Positions 1 through 7,530 of a stretch of 24,829 nucleotides of DNA are shown here, in pieces. Source of the DNA: Odoribacteraceae bacterium (GTDB lineage Bacteria; Bacteroidota; Bacteroidia; Bacteroidales; Marinifilaceae); NCBI GenBank assembly GCA_031279175.1, contig JAITJA010000163.1:1-24829 (forward strand). The letters run 5' to 3'. The notes below the pieces were generated by a model that made no database searches, was not told the origin of the DNA, and saw only the letters and a program-made list of their open reading frames with translations. Every line of letters begins with the position of its first letter. Position 1 is the first letter of the stretch. Both the position numbers and the translations under genes were made by a program.

Positions 1-214
1 CCAGTGAAATGGCCCCGCGAGGCCGCGAGACGGTTTCACTGACCTAGTGAAAAGGCCTCGCGAGCCCGCGAGACGGTTTCACTGTCCCAGTGAATGGGCC
101 TCGCGAGTCCGCGAGACGGTTTCACTGAACCAGTGAAATGGCCCCGCGAGCCCGCGAGACGGTTTCACTGACCTAGTGAAAAGGCCCCGCGACTCCGCGG
201 GATACTTTCACTAG
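1..214. repeat. Array of five tandem ~43-bp repeats with inverted ends
   Basis: Five head-to-tail units lie at 1-42, 43-85, 86-128, 129-171 and 172-214. Each starts with AGTGAA(A/T) and ends with TTTCACT, so each unit can fold into a hairpin, and a GC-rich CGCGAG/CCGCG core lies between the arms. The base pair flanking the arms changes together: C with G in units 1, 3 and 4, T with A in unit 5, and T with G (a wobble in RNA) in unit 2. Unit 5 is the most diverged. The array reaches the left edge of the window, so it may be longer. There are no unique spacers, so it is not a CRISPR array. It ends 43 bp before a DUF6261 gene. Confidence 0.9.
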
Positions 215-216
215 AC

Positions 217-234
217 AGGTGACGACACCTTTTT
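217..234 (+). terminator. Weak terminator-like hairpin before the DUF6261 gene
   Basis: AGGTG (217-221) and CACCT (226-230) pair across a 4-nt loop and run into five T residues (230-234). The stem has only 5 bp, so this may be chance or a small leader structure. If real, it would separate the DUF6261 gene from transcription arriving from the left. Confidence 0.25.
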
Positions 235-257
235 AATAATACAAACAACAGAACATC

Positions 258-1043
258 ATGAGTTATCTCTTATCGCGCTTAAATTACGTGGATTTAACGA
301 ACGACGCTTACGCGCAGTACCACCTGGACCTCGACGCCCTCTTTGTTAAAACAGGGCCGGGAGTCGTCGGGATTAAAACCATCTATGACGCGAGGTATCA
401 CCCCGCGTTAAAGGATATAGTCGCGGACCTGGATCCCGTCCGCGAGAGCAAGCTTACCGGGAAAATCAACGAGCAAGACAAGTTACGCGACAACTTGTAC
501 CGTTACCTGGTCATGATCGTCAAGGCGACTCGTCTCCACTACAATCCCACCATGGCAGACGCGGCGCGGGACATGCAAGTGCTGGTCGACAACTACGGGA
601 ATATCACCCGGAAAAGTTACGACAAGGCTTCCGCCGCGCTGGACGATTTCCTGCGCGAGCTGGACGCGCCGAAAAATGCCGCGCTGGTCGCGACAATCGG
701 CCTGACGGAGTGTGTCACGCGGCTCGCTGCGGCCAACGCGACCTTCATCGCGCTGATGCGCGAGCGCTACGGCGAGGTCCTCGCGCGGCCAACGTCCCAC
801 ATGAAGGCGGCACGGGTAGTCATGGACGCGGCGTTCCGCGCGCTACTGAATCGCGTCGAGGCCATCGTGACGCTGAACGGCATGGACTTCGTCCCGGAAA
901 TGGCCACCTTTATCGCGGAACTGAACGCCATCACCGATCGCTACAAGCATATCCTCGCGACGGAACGAGGACGACGAGCAGCGCGGAAACCCGGGGAAAA
1001 CGAGGAGGTAGATAACGCGGGGACGAACGAGGATCGCGAGTAA
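258..1043 (+). CDS. DUF6261 family protein
   Basis: This 261-residue protein has no signal peptide or membrane segment and is predicted to be mostly alpha-helical. Its opening (MSYLLSRLNYVDLTN), the conserved helical body and the length fit the DUF6261 family of uncharacterised Bacteroidota proteins, a family recognised here by memory of its pattern and not by a search. No catalytic motif is visible and the function is unknown. The last ~28 residues (234-261) are highly charged and look disordered. The ATG at 258 is preceded by an A-rich stretch, as is usual in this phylum. The gene stands alone between the hairpin repeat array and a strong terminator. No promoter with a clear TAnnTTTG box was found upstream. 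Confidence 0.75.
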   Translation: MSYLLSRLNYVDLTNDAYAQYHLDLDALFVKTGPGVVGIKTIYDARYHPALKDIVADLDPVRESKLTGKINEQDKLRDNLYRYLVMIVKATRLHYNPTMADAARDMQVLVDNYGNITRKSYDKASAALDDFLRELDAPKNAALVATIGLTECVTRLAAANATFIALMRERYGEVLARPTSHMKAARVVMDAAFRALLNRVEAIVTLNGMDFVPEMATFIAELNAITDRYKHILATERGRRAARKPGENEEVDNAGTNEDRE

Positions 1044-1072
1044 CCAGCACGAGAAACGCGCCGGACGCGCGT

Positions 1073-1110
1073 ACCGGGAACGATAGCGAGACGCGTTCCC
1101 GGTTTTTTTT
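1073..1110 (+). terminator. Rho-independent terminator after the DUF6261 gene
   Basis: ACCGGGAACG (1073-1082) and CGTTCCCGGT (1094-1103) form a perfect 10-bp stem with an 11-nt loop, followed by an eight-T run (1103-1110). It lies 30 bp after the DUF6261 stop codon. Confidence 0.93.
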
Positions 1111-1160
1111 CGCCAGCGGGGAGGTTTTTCCCCTCGCGTCCGTCGCGCGGGCAAGAGCGC

Positions 1161-1217
1161 GGCCGGGGGAACGGCAAGGGAAAACGGCAGGGGAAAACGG
1201 CCGGGGAAACGGCAGGG
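1161..1217. repeat. Degenerate 12-13-bp G-rich tandem repeats
   Basis: About four and a half copies of a 12-13-bp unit of the form GGC(A/C)(A/G)GGGAAAAC lie head to tail, with units near 1161, 1173, 1186 and 1199 and a partial unit from 1211. The runs of three to five G residues are strand-specific. There is no coding context and the function is unknown. Confidence 0.7.
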
Positions 1218-1409
1218 CGAGAGCAACGAGAGACGAATCAGGGAACAGGCGGCAGGACGCGACATGAAGCGCGCGGGAATCCCCGTTTTTCCCGTTCGAT
1301 ACGCGCACGTGCAAGCAGAAACATTTTCTAAATTGAAAAATGTTATTAGATTCGCGTTATTTAATTACAATCTTGAGCGCGCGCGAGCGTTTTCTCGTGT
1401 CTTGACGGT

Positions 1410-2372
1410 ATGAAAAATGACATTCTCCTGGAACATTTCACCTCCGCCATGCGGGAACAACTCCCTGTTGGCCGTAACCTTGCCTCGACCCTTTCCGATT
1501 TCCTGTGCATCGGCAGGGAAGCCGCCTACCGCAGGCTGCGCGGGGAAGTCCCTTTCACCTTCGCCGAGGCGGTGATCATGGCCGAGAAATTGAATTTATC
1601 GCTGGACGCGATCGCGTGCAATAGCCGGGAAGATTCTATCCCGTTCTTCTACACGGCAATCAGTTACTCGGACTCGAGCGACAAGAATTACGAGCTTTTC
1701 CTGCGTAATGTCAACGCCTACGAGCGGGCAAGGGAGGACCCGGGTTCCGAGCTGGGCATCGCGATGAACATGATCCCGTCGGTCTTTACCGCGAAGTATC
1801 TCCACCTGACGCGATTGAGATGCTACAAGTGGACCTACCAGCACGAGGGACGGGAGAACATGATCCCGTATAGCGAACTCTCTTTCCCGGATCGATTCAC
1901 GGAACTTTGCAGGCGATACGTGCGGGCCGTCGAGGGGATAAAAACTACCTTCATCATCCTCGACCCGATGATTTTCCGGTACCTGATCAACGATATTCGC
2001 TATTTTAACGGGGTCGGGCTGCTCCTCGACGAGGAGAAAGAAAAGATACAGGCGGAATTGCTGCTGATGCTCGACGACATGGAACGCGCGGCAACGAACG
2101 GGAAATATGACTCCGGTAACCCCCTCTTTTTCTATATCTCGAACATCAATTTCGAGTCGACTTATAGCTATACCGTCTACAAGCACGGTTCTGTCAGCTG
2201 CCTGAGCATTTTCACGCTAAACGTCCTTGCCTCCGTCGACCCGGTCATGTTCTCGATGATCCGGGAATGGGTGCTCTCCCTCAAACGCCTTTCCACGCTT
2301 ATCTCCGAGGCTGGAGAGATGCCCCGGAGGATTTTCTTCAAGGAACAACGGGAGATTATCGGGAAGCTGTGA
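1410..2372 (+). CDS. Helix-turn-helix regulator-like protein
   Basis: This 320-residue soluble protein has an N-terminal DNA-binding region (about residues 24-70) resembling an XRE/BetR-type helix-turn-helix: a helix ending at FLCIGREAAYRRLRG, then a loop and the helix FAEAVIMAEKLNLSLDAI. Proteins of this build are common in Bacteroidota, where a short N-terminal HTH is followed by ~250 residues of unassigned sequence. The long C-terminal part has no motif I recognise and could bind a ligand or partner. The gene lies 57 bp upstream of the GTG start of the peptidase, which has its own promoter. Its targets are unknown; a role in controlling the pigment operon is possible only by proximity. Confidence 0.65.
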   Translation: MKNDILLEHFTSAMREQLPVGRNLASTLSDFLCIGREAAYRRLRGEVPFTFAEAVIMAEKLNLSLDAIACNSREDSIPFFYTAISYSDSSDKNYELFLRNVNAYERAREDPGSELGIAMNMIPSVFTAKYLHLTRLRCYKWTYQHEGRENMIPYSELSFPDRFTELCRRYVRAVEGIKTTFIILDPMIFRYLINDIRYFNGVGLLLDEEKEKIQAELLLMLDDMERAATNGKYDSGNPLFFYISNINFESTYSYTVYKHGSVSCLSIFTLNVLASVDPVMFSMIREWVLSLKRLSTLISEAGEMPRRIFFKEQREIIGKL

Positions 2373-2400
2373 CGATAAGTGGGAGAAATCTCTATCTTTG
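2368..2400 (+). promoter_or_regulatory. Bacteroidota promoter for the peptidase-barrel unit
   Basis: TATCTTTG at 2393-2400 is an exact match to the TAnnTTTG -7 box of Bacteroidota. TGTG at 2368-2371, 21 nt upstream, is a weak -33 element. Transcription would begin near 2407, leaving a leader of roughly 23 nt before the GTG at 2430. The box lies inside any longer reading frame starting at 2379 and therefore argues against that start. Confidence 0.75.
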
Positions 2401-2429
2401 CCGCCTGTAAACATGTAACAACACTCACC

Positions 2430-3806
2430 GTGGAAGCTATCAAAACTTACATCGAAACACATTCCGGGCGGTTCATTGACGAACTGTTCGAACTCCTCCG
2501 CGTCCCGTCGATCTCGTCGCGGCCAGAACACGCGGGGGAGATGTACCGTTGCGCCGAAACGTGGAAGAAGCTCCTGCTCGAGGCAGGCGCGGACCGCGCG
2601 GAGGTGCTACCCACCGGCGGACATCCCGTCGTGTTCGCCGAGAAGATCATCGACCCGTCGCTGCCCACCGTTCTTGTCTACGGGCACATGGACGTGATGC
2701 CCGTCGACCCCCTCGACGAATGGACAACAGACCCCTTCCAGCCAGTCATCAAGGAAGGAAAGATCCGGGCGCGCGGCGCGGATGACGACAAGGGACAAGC
2801 ATTCATGCACCTCAAGGCATTCGAGTACCTCGTCTCGCGAGACCTCCTCCCGTGCAACGTCAAGTTCCTGGTCGAGGGCGAGGAAGAGATCGGTTCACCC
2901 AACCTCCCCGCCTTCTGTCGCGAACACGCGGGGATGCTCGCCGCCGACGTGATTCTCGTCTCCGATACCTCCATGATCGCCGCCGATACCCCGTCAATCA
3001 CTACCGGTTTGCGGGGCCTGGCCTACTGGCAAGTGGAGGTCACCGGCCCGGCTATCGACCTGCACTCCGGCCTTTTCGGGGGCGCCGTCGCCAATCCCAT
3101 CAACGAGCTGTGCCGCCTCATCGCCTCGCTGCAGGACGAGAAGGGACGGGTGACCGTGCCCGGCTTCTACGACGACGTGCAGGAGGTCTCGCCAGAAGAA
3201 CGCGAGCGGGCCGCCGGGGCCCCCTTCGACGAGGAGACCTACAAGAAAAATATCGGCGTGCGCGCCCTCAAGGGTGAAGAAGGATACTCGACTATCGAAC
3301 GCGTCGGCATCCGCCCCACCCTCGACGTCTGCGGCATCCAAGGCGGGTATACCGGCGAGGGAGCGAAAACGGTGCTTCCCTCCAAGGCGCGCGCCAAGCT
3401 GAGCTGCCGCCTCGTGCCGCGCCAGCAACACGAGAAGATCGCGCGGCTGGTGCAGGAACACCTCCAGGCGATCGCGCCGGGGCACGTCACCGTCACCGTC
3501 GAGTACCTCCACGGGGGACCTTCCTACGCCTGCCCCATCGACCTGCCTGCCTATCGCGCCGCGGAACAGGCCTGCCTCGACGTCTACGGCAAGCTGCCCG
3601 TGCCCACGCGCTCCGGGGGAAGTATCCCCGTCATCGCCGCCTTCGAGGAGATCCTCGGCATCAAGACAATCCTCCTCGGCTTCGGCCTCGCTACCGACGC
3701 GATCCACTCGCCAAACGAGAACTTCCCCCTGCAACAATTGTTCAACGGGATCACGACCATTACGCGGTTCTATCATCACTTCGCCGGAAATCACAACAAC
3801 AAATAA
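2430..3806 (+). CDS. M20 family metallopeptidase (dipeptidase type)
   Basis: A 458-residue di-zinc M20 peptidase, probably cytoplasmic, cleaving dipeptides or related small peptides. Metal-binding and catalytic motifs are in order: GHMDV with H86 and D88, RGADDDKG with the bridging aspartate at 118-120, the EGEEEIGS stretch with acidic residues 151-153, and a C-terminal DAIHSPNE with H426. A dimerisation (lid) domain lies between about residues 190 and 330. The GTG at 2430 is preferred over the GTG at 2379 because a -7 box sits at 2393-2400 and because homologues typically begin at this point (VEAIKTYIE). It is followed after 9 bp by a lipoprotein gene. The exact substrate is unknown. Confidence 0.9.
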   Translation: MEAIKTYIETHSGRFIDELFELLRVPSISSRPEHAGEMYRCAETWKKLLLEAGADRAEVLPTGGHPVVFAEKIIDPSLPTVLVYGHMDVMPVDPLDEWTTDPFQPVIKEGKIRARGADDDKGQAFMHLKAFEYLVSRDLLPCNVKFLVEGEEEIGSPNLPAFCREHAGMLAADVILVSDTSMIAADTPSITTGLRGLAYWQVEVTGPAIDLHSGLFGGAVANPINELCRLIASLQDEKGRVTVPGFYDDVQEVSPEERERAAGAPFDEETYKKNIGVRALKGEEGYSTIERVGIRPTLDVCGIQGGYTGEGAKTVLPSKARAKLSCRLVPRQQHEKIARLVQEHLQAIAPGHVTVTVEYLHGGPSYACPIDLPAYRAAEQACLDVYGKLPVPTRSGGSIPVIAAFEEILGIKTILLGFGLATDAIHSPNENFPLQQLFNGITTITRFYHHFAGNHNNK

Positions 3807-3815
3807 GAATACCTC

Positions 3816-4406
3816 ATGAAAAAACAAACACTACCCGTTATCATCGCCATCTGCGTCTTCTGCGCGCAAGCGTGTATCGACAAGGATTACGACTTTAGCG
3901 CGCGCGACAAGAACGCGGTGCTTTACATTCCCCCCGTGCCCGTCGGCGCGGTCGACACCGCCTGGTTTAAATCTAACCTCACGGAGCTCCCGGGGATCTA
4001 CGGGGACTTCGCCATGGAGTACCTCGTCTCGAACCTCTTCACCGAGGAGGTCGCCGAAAAGTTCTTCTTCGACGGCGCGGGGGATATCTCGCTCGTCGGA
4101 AATCTCGACATGTTTATCAGCGGCCTTAACGAGTCCGCGGTCATCACGATGCAACTGAGCCTCACCGACCGCGAGGGGAATGCAATCGACGAGATCAAGC
4201 TCGCCGACCGAAAGGTCACGAACAAGGCCTCGCAGGAGTTCCTCCTGCAAGTGGCAAGCGACAAGGCGCCCTTCATGGCAAACGCCGACGGGATACGGAT
4301 CGTCTTTGTCTTCGACGGGCTCGAAAATGTCACCCTCGACCGCGACGATTACCTCGTCCTGAATCAACTCGTCCTGAAAACAGGCGGAATGCACGTTGAA
4401 TTCTAA
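3816..4406 (+). CDS. Putative lipoprotein paired with a DUF5723 protein
   Basis: This 196-residue protein starts with a lysine-tipped hydrophobic signal (MKKQTLPVIIAICVF) ending in a cysteine at position 20 (AQAC), as in Bacteroidota lipoproteins. The mature part, about 176 residues, appears beta-rich and is not assigned to a family I can name with certainty. The next gene, 12 bp downstream, encodes a DUF5723-like outer-membrane barrel, so the two probably act together at the outer membrane. The peptidase immediately upstream is in the same transcription unit, but a functional link to it is not evident. Confidence 0.75.
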   Translation: MKKQTLPVIIAICVFCAQACIDKDYDFSARDKNAVLYIPPVPVGAVDTAWFKSNLTELPGIYGDFAMEYLVSNLFTEEVAEKFFFDGAGDISLVGNLDMFISGLNESAVITMQLSLTDREGNAIDEIKLADRKVTNKASQEFLLQVASDKAPFMANADGIRIVFVFDGLENVTLDRDDYLVLNQLVLKTGGMHVEF

Positions 4407-4418
4407 TACCGCGTTGCC

Positions 4419-5840
4419 ATGAAAAGAAGAACAGTAACTATCATATCACTCGTCATTATCGCCCTCGTCGCTCCCGCGATCGCGTCGGCACAGGCAACAA
4501 AAGCCTCCTACTTCATGACTACCTCGCACGCGAGGCATTACCTCAATCCCGCCCTCTACCCCGATCGCGGGTATGTCGGCGTCCCAATGGTCGGGAATTT
4601 CTATGCCGGCGGGGTAACTAACACGTTCACGCTCGACAACTTTCTCTTCCTGCAAGGGGATCCCGTCAAGCCCGTGACCTTCCTGCACAAGAGCATCTCC
4701 CCGGAGACCTTCCTCGCCGGGATCTCCGACAACAACTACTTCTCTAGCGATATCGCCATCGACATGATCTCGATAGGCTTCGCCGGGAAAAAGAACTTCT
4801 GGAACTTCCACGTCGGGCTGCGCGTGAACGTTAACACCGACCTGCCGCGCTCCCTCTTCGAGTTCGTCAAGGTAGGGTTCGCCGACCAGGACGCCACCAC
4901 CACCTACGACATCTCCGGGGTCAGCGTCTCCGCGAGAGCACACGCGGAGATAGGCGTCGGGTATGCCCGCTCGTTCCTCGATGACCGGCTGCACGTCGGC
5001 GTCCGGCCCAAGCTCCTCCTCGGCCTCGGGGAGGCCCGCGCCAACATCGAACAACTGCGCGTCTCCGCCAGTGAAAACGCCTGGAGCGTCCAGTCCCGCG
5101 CCTCCCTCGTCATCTCGGCCCCCGGCATCTCCACCCGGCCAAAGGAAAACGGCTCGATCAAGGGCTTCAACTTCGATAAGGAAAACCTCCCCGGGATCGG
5201 CGGGGCTATCGACATCGGGGGCTCTTTCCGCCTCTTTGACTTCGGCGACGCCGGGCAACTTACCGTCTCCGCTGCCGTCAACGACATCGGCTTCATCAAG
5301 TGGTCCGCGAAGAATACCATTAACGCCAAAACCGCCGAGATGGCAGTCGTCATCGAACCGAAAGATTATTCCGTCGGCGAGGACGGGAGCTCTATCGAGG
5401 ATGTCCTCGACGACGCGCTCGAAAAGTTCCAGGGCGGCCTGGACTTCTTCCCCGAAAGCACGGCGGAAGCATACTCGGAAGCACTTAACGCGAGGATCAA
5501 TGCCGGCGTCGAGTACGCCGTGCTCAATGACAAGATCTCCGTCGGGGCGTTGTACTCCCGCGAGCAGGTCGGCGGGAATGACATGAACACCTGTACCCTC
5601 TCTGCCAACTTCCGCCCCTGCTACTGGTTGGCCGCCAGCGCCAGCTATTCCCTCTTCACGTCGCGCCCGGCGAAGAGCATGGGACTCGCGTTGCACCTCT
5701 CCCCGCGCGTTGGCCCGGCGTTATTCATCGCCAGCGATTGCGCCCTCGCGAAGGTCTCCAAGTCCTACTTTCTTCCCGTCGGGTCGCGCGACCTGAGCCT
5801 GCAAGTAGGCCTCACGTTTAACACGGGTGGCAAGAGATAA
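4419..5840 (+). CDS. DUF5723 family outer-membrane beta-barrel protein
   Basis: This 473-residue protein has a Sec signal peptide (hydrophobic residues 9-22, likely cleavage after ASA at about residue 24). The mature start contains the pattern ARHYLNPALYPDRGYVGVP, typical of DUF5723 and related FadL/PorV-like barrels in Bacteroidota. Many alternating hydrophobic strands follow (for example GLRVNVNTDLP, VGVRPKLLLGLG, NARINAGVEYAVL), and the last residues (LSLQVGLTFN) resemble a terminal barrel strand. It probably sits in the outer membrane; its cargo or role is unknown. It is the last gene of the unit and is followed by a strong terminator. Confidence 0.82.
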   Translation: MKRRTVTIISLVIIALVAPAIASAQATKASYFMTTSHARHYLNPALYPDRGYVGVPMVGNFYAGGVTNTFTLDNFLFLQGDPVKPVTFLHKSISPETFLAGISDNNYFSSDIAIDMISIGFAGKKNFWNFHVGLRVNVNTDLPRSLFEFVKVGFADQDATTTYDISGVSVSARAHAEIGVGYARSFLDDRLHVGVRPKLLLGLGEARANIEQLRVSASENAWSVQSRASLVISAPGISTRPKENGSIKGFNFDKENLPGIGGAIDIGGSFRLFDFGDAGQLTVSAAVNDIGFIKWSAKNTINAKTAEMAVVIEPKDYSVGEDGSSIEDVLDDALEKFQGGLDFFPESTAEAYSEALNARINAGVEYAVLNDKISVGALYSREQVGGNDMNTCTLSANFRPCYWLAASASYSLFTSRPAKSMGLALHLSPRVGPALFIASDCALAKVSKSYFLPVGSRDLSLQVGLTFNTGGKR

Positions 5841-5858
5841 CACTCCCGCCACTGTCAT

Positions 5859-5898
5859 GATCGCGCGACGACCTCCCGGTTGTCGCGCGATTTGTTTT
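5859..5898 (+). terminator. Rho-independent terminator closing the peptidase-barrel unit
   Basis: ATCGCGCGAC (5860-5869) and GTCGCGCGAT (5882-5891) form a perfect 10-bp stem around a 12-nt loop, extended by wobble pairs on both sides. It is followed by TTTGTTTT (5891-5898). It begins 18 bp after the barrel stop codon and separates that unit from the pigment operon. Confidence 0.92.
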
Positions 5899-5961
5899 CC
5901 GCGACAGCGCCCGCGACGCCCTCGCCAACGACACGTGGAGCGTGTCACGGCTACCCGGCTG

Positions 5962-5993
5962 TTTGTTACTTTGTCCGTGAATCTGTACATTCG
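5962..5993 (+). promoter_or_regulatory. Promoter of the aryl-polyene operon
   Basis: A -33 element TTTG (5962-5965) and a -7 box TACATTCG (5986-5993, one mismatch from TAnnTTTG) are 20 nt apart, the spacing expected for the Bacteroidota primary sigma factor. Transcription would start near 6000, about 13 nt before the ammonia-lyase ATG. It lies between the terminator at 5859-5898 and the first operon gene, and no other convincing promoter was found further into the operon. Confidence 0.75.
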
Positions 5994-6012
5994 CGGCAAG
6001 TAAACAACACAG

Positions 6013-7530
6013 ATGGAAATCACAACAAAACAGCTGACTCTCGCTCGCGTAGAGCAAGTGGTCTTTCAAAACGAACAGATAACGCTTGGTCCGGGGGTGC
6101 TCGATCACGTGCAAGCGAGTTTCGACTTCCTGAAACAATTCTCCGACGAGAAAACAATCTACGGCATCAATACCGGCTTCGGCCCCATGGCCCGCTACCG
6201 GGTGGACGACTCGGCGCGCGCGGAACTCCAGTATAACCTCATCCGCAGCCACTGCACGGGGACGGGACAGCCCATCCCCGCGTTGCACGTCCGGGCGATC
6301 CTCCTGGCCCGTCTCAACACCTTCCTGCAGGGATACTCCGGCATACACCCGGGGGTCGTCACCCTGCTGGCCGACTTCCTCAACCACGGCGTCATGCCGC
6401 TCGTCCCCGAGCACGGGAGCGTCGGCGCGAGCGGTGACCTCGTGCAACTCGCGCACGTGGCCCTCTGCCTCATCGGGGAAGGGGAAGTCTTCTACCGCGG
6501 CCGGCGACCCACGCGGGAGGTGATGGACGAACTCGGCCTGGAGCCCGTACGGGTACACGTCCGCGAGGGGCTCGCGCTGGCCAATGGCACCTCGGCCATG
6601 ACCGGCATCGGGCTGGTAAACGCGATCCGGGCGCGGCAACTGCTGGAACTGTCGATCCTCGCCTCGTGCATGATGAACGAGATCACGGGATCGTTCGACG
6701 ATCACTTCTCCAGGGAGCTGAACCGCGCGAAGGAACACCCGGGGCAATCGCTCGTCGCCGAAAAGATGCGAGACGCGCTGGCCGGTTCCCGGAGAACGCG
6801 AAAACGGGAAGAGTTCTACTACCAGCAACACACCGGCGATGAAAAGGTGCAAGAACATTACTCGCTGCGATGCGTCCCGCAGGTGCTCGGCCCGGTGCAA
6901 GAGGTCATCGAGGGAGTCAGCGCGGTACTGACGCGAGAGATCAACTCGGCAAGTGACAACCCGGTCGTAGACCTGGAGAGCAGGAACGTGTACCACGGGG
7001 GGAACTTCCACGGGGATTACGTGTCGCTCGAGATGGACCGGCTAAAGATCGCGATCACCCGCCTGACGATGCTCGCCGAACGCCAGATGAATTACCTCTT
7101 CCACGACCGGGTCAACGGGATTCTCCCGCCGTTCGTCAACCTGGGGGTCAGGGGACTAAACTACGGGATGCAGGCCGCGCAGTTCACGGCCACGTCAACG
7201 ACCGCCGAGTCGCAAACGCTCTCCTTCCCGATGTACGTCCACAGCATCCCGAACAATAACGATAACCAGGACATCGTCAGCATGGGCACAAACGCCGCGC
7301 AAATCACCGCCACGGTCATCGAGAACGCGTTCCAGGTGATGAGCATCCATTTCATGTCCATTGCCCAGGCCATCGACTGCCTGAGGATCCGCGACTCGCT
7401 CTCGCGCGCCGGCAAGGAGATGTACGAGGAGACGCGGGCGCGATTCCCGGTACTCGTCAAGGATCGCCCGCTGCACGAAGAGATCAAACGAATGAACGAC
7501 TATTTACAAGCAAAAGCATGGACGCGATGA
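6013..7530 (+). CDS. Aromatic amino acid ammonia-lyase, probably tyrosine ammonia-lyase
   Basis: A 505-residue member of the HAL/PAL/TAL family that forms the MIO cofactor from Ala-Ser-Gly (residues 139-141, in EHGSVGASGDL). The catalytic tyrosine Y50 lies in TIYGINTGFGPMA, and conserved downstream blocks include CVPQVLGPV, NSASDNPVVD and SIPNNNDNQDIVSMG. The substrate-selectivity pair is Ser79-His80 in NLIRSHCTGTG. That pair also occurs in histidine lyases, but the same NLIRSH context is found in the Flavobacterium johnsoniae enzyme known to be a specific tyrosine lyase, as I recall its sequence. As first gene of the operon it would make 4-coumarate from tyrosine as the aryl starter. Histidine or phenylalanine lyase activity cannot be excluded. 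Confidence 0.9.
   Translation: MEITTKQLTLARVEQVVFQNEQITLGPGVLDHVQASFDFLKQFSDEKTIYGINTGFGPMARYRVDDSARAELQYNLIRSHCTGTGQPIPALHVRAILLARLNTFLQGYSGIHPGVVTLLADFLNHGVMPLVPEHGSVGASGDLVQLAHVALCLIGEGEVFYRGRRPTREVMDELGLEPVRVHVREGLALANGTSAMTGIGLVNAIRARQLLELSILASCMMNEITGSFDDHFSRELNRAKEHPGQSLVAEKMRDALAGSRRTRKREEFYYQQHTGDEKVQEHYSLRCVPQVLGPVQEVIEGVSAVLTREINSASDNPVVDLESRNVYHGGNFHGDYVSLEMDRLKIAITRLTMLAERQMNYLFHDRVNGILPPFVNLGVRGLNYGMQAAQFTATSTTAESQTLSFPMYVHSIPNNNDNQDIVSMGTNAAQITATVIENAFQVMSIHFMSIAQAIDCLRIRDSLSRAGKEMYEETRARFPVLVKDRPLHEEIKRMNDYLQAKAWTR

Larger units (their letters stand above)
1044..1409. other. Gene-free stretch between the DUF6261 gene and the regulator
   Basis: After the terminator at 1073-1110 this stretch holds a run of short G-rich repeats (1161-1217) and then an AT-rich segment (about 1320-1380) just before the next gene. 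A possible Bacteroidota -7 box, TAGATTCG, sits at 1347-1354 but has no convincing -33 partner, so the regulator promoter is only tentative. Small open frames on the minus strand here have no recognisable protein features. Confidence 0.6.

Noticed and set aside
1..214. CRISPR array
   Set aside because: The units are head-to-tail with no unique spacers between repeats and no cas genes are nearby.
843..1314. Minus-strand open frames over the end of the DUF6261 gene and the intergenic region
   Set aside because: They cross the strong terminator, are rich in Arg, Ser and Pro in a low-complexity way and show no family features.
4446..5696. 416-residue minus-strand open frame opposite the barrel gene
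   Set aside because: High GC content keeps antisense frames open; the sequence is rich in charged low-complexity residues and the plus-strand barrel has a signal peptide and family features.
5818..7011. 397-residue minus-strand open frame opposite the ammonia-lyase
   Set aside because: The plus strand encodes the clear MIO motif, and this frame runs through the terminator and promoter of the intergenic region.
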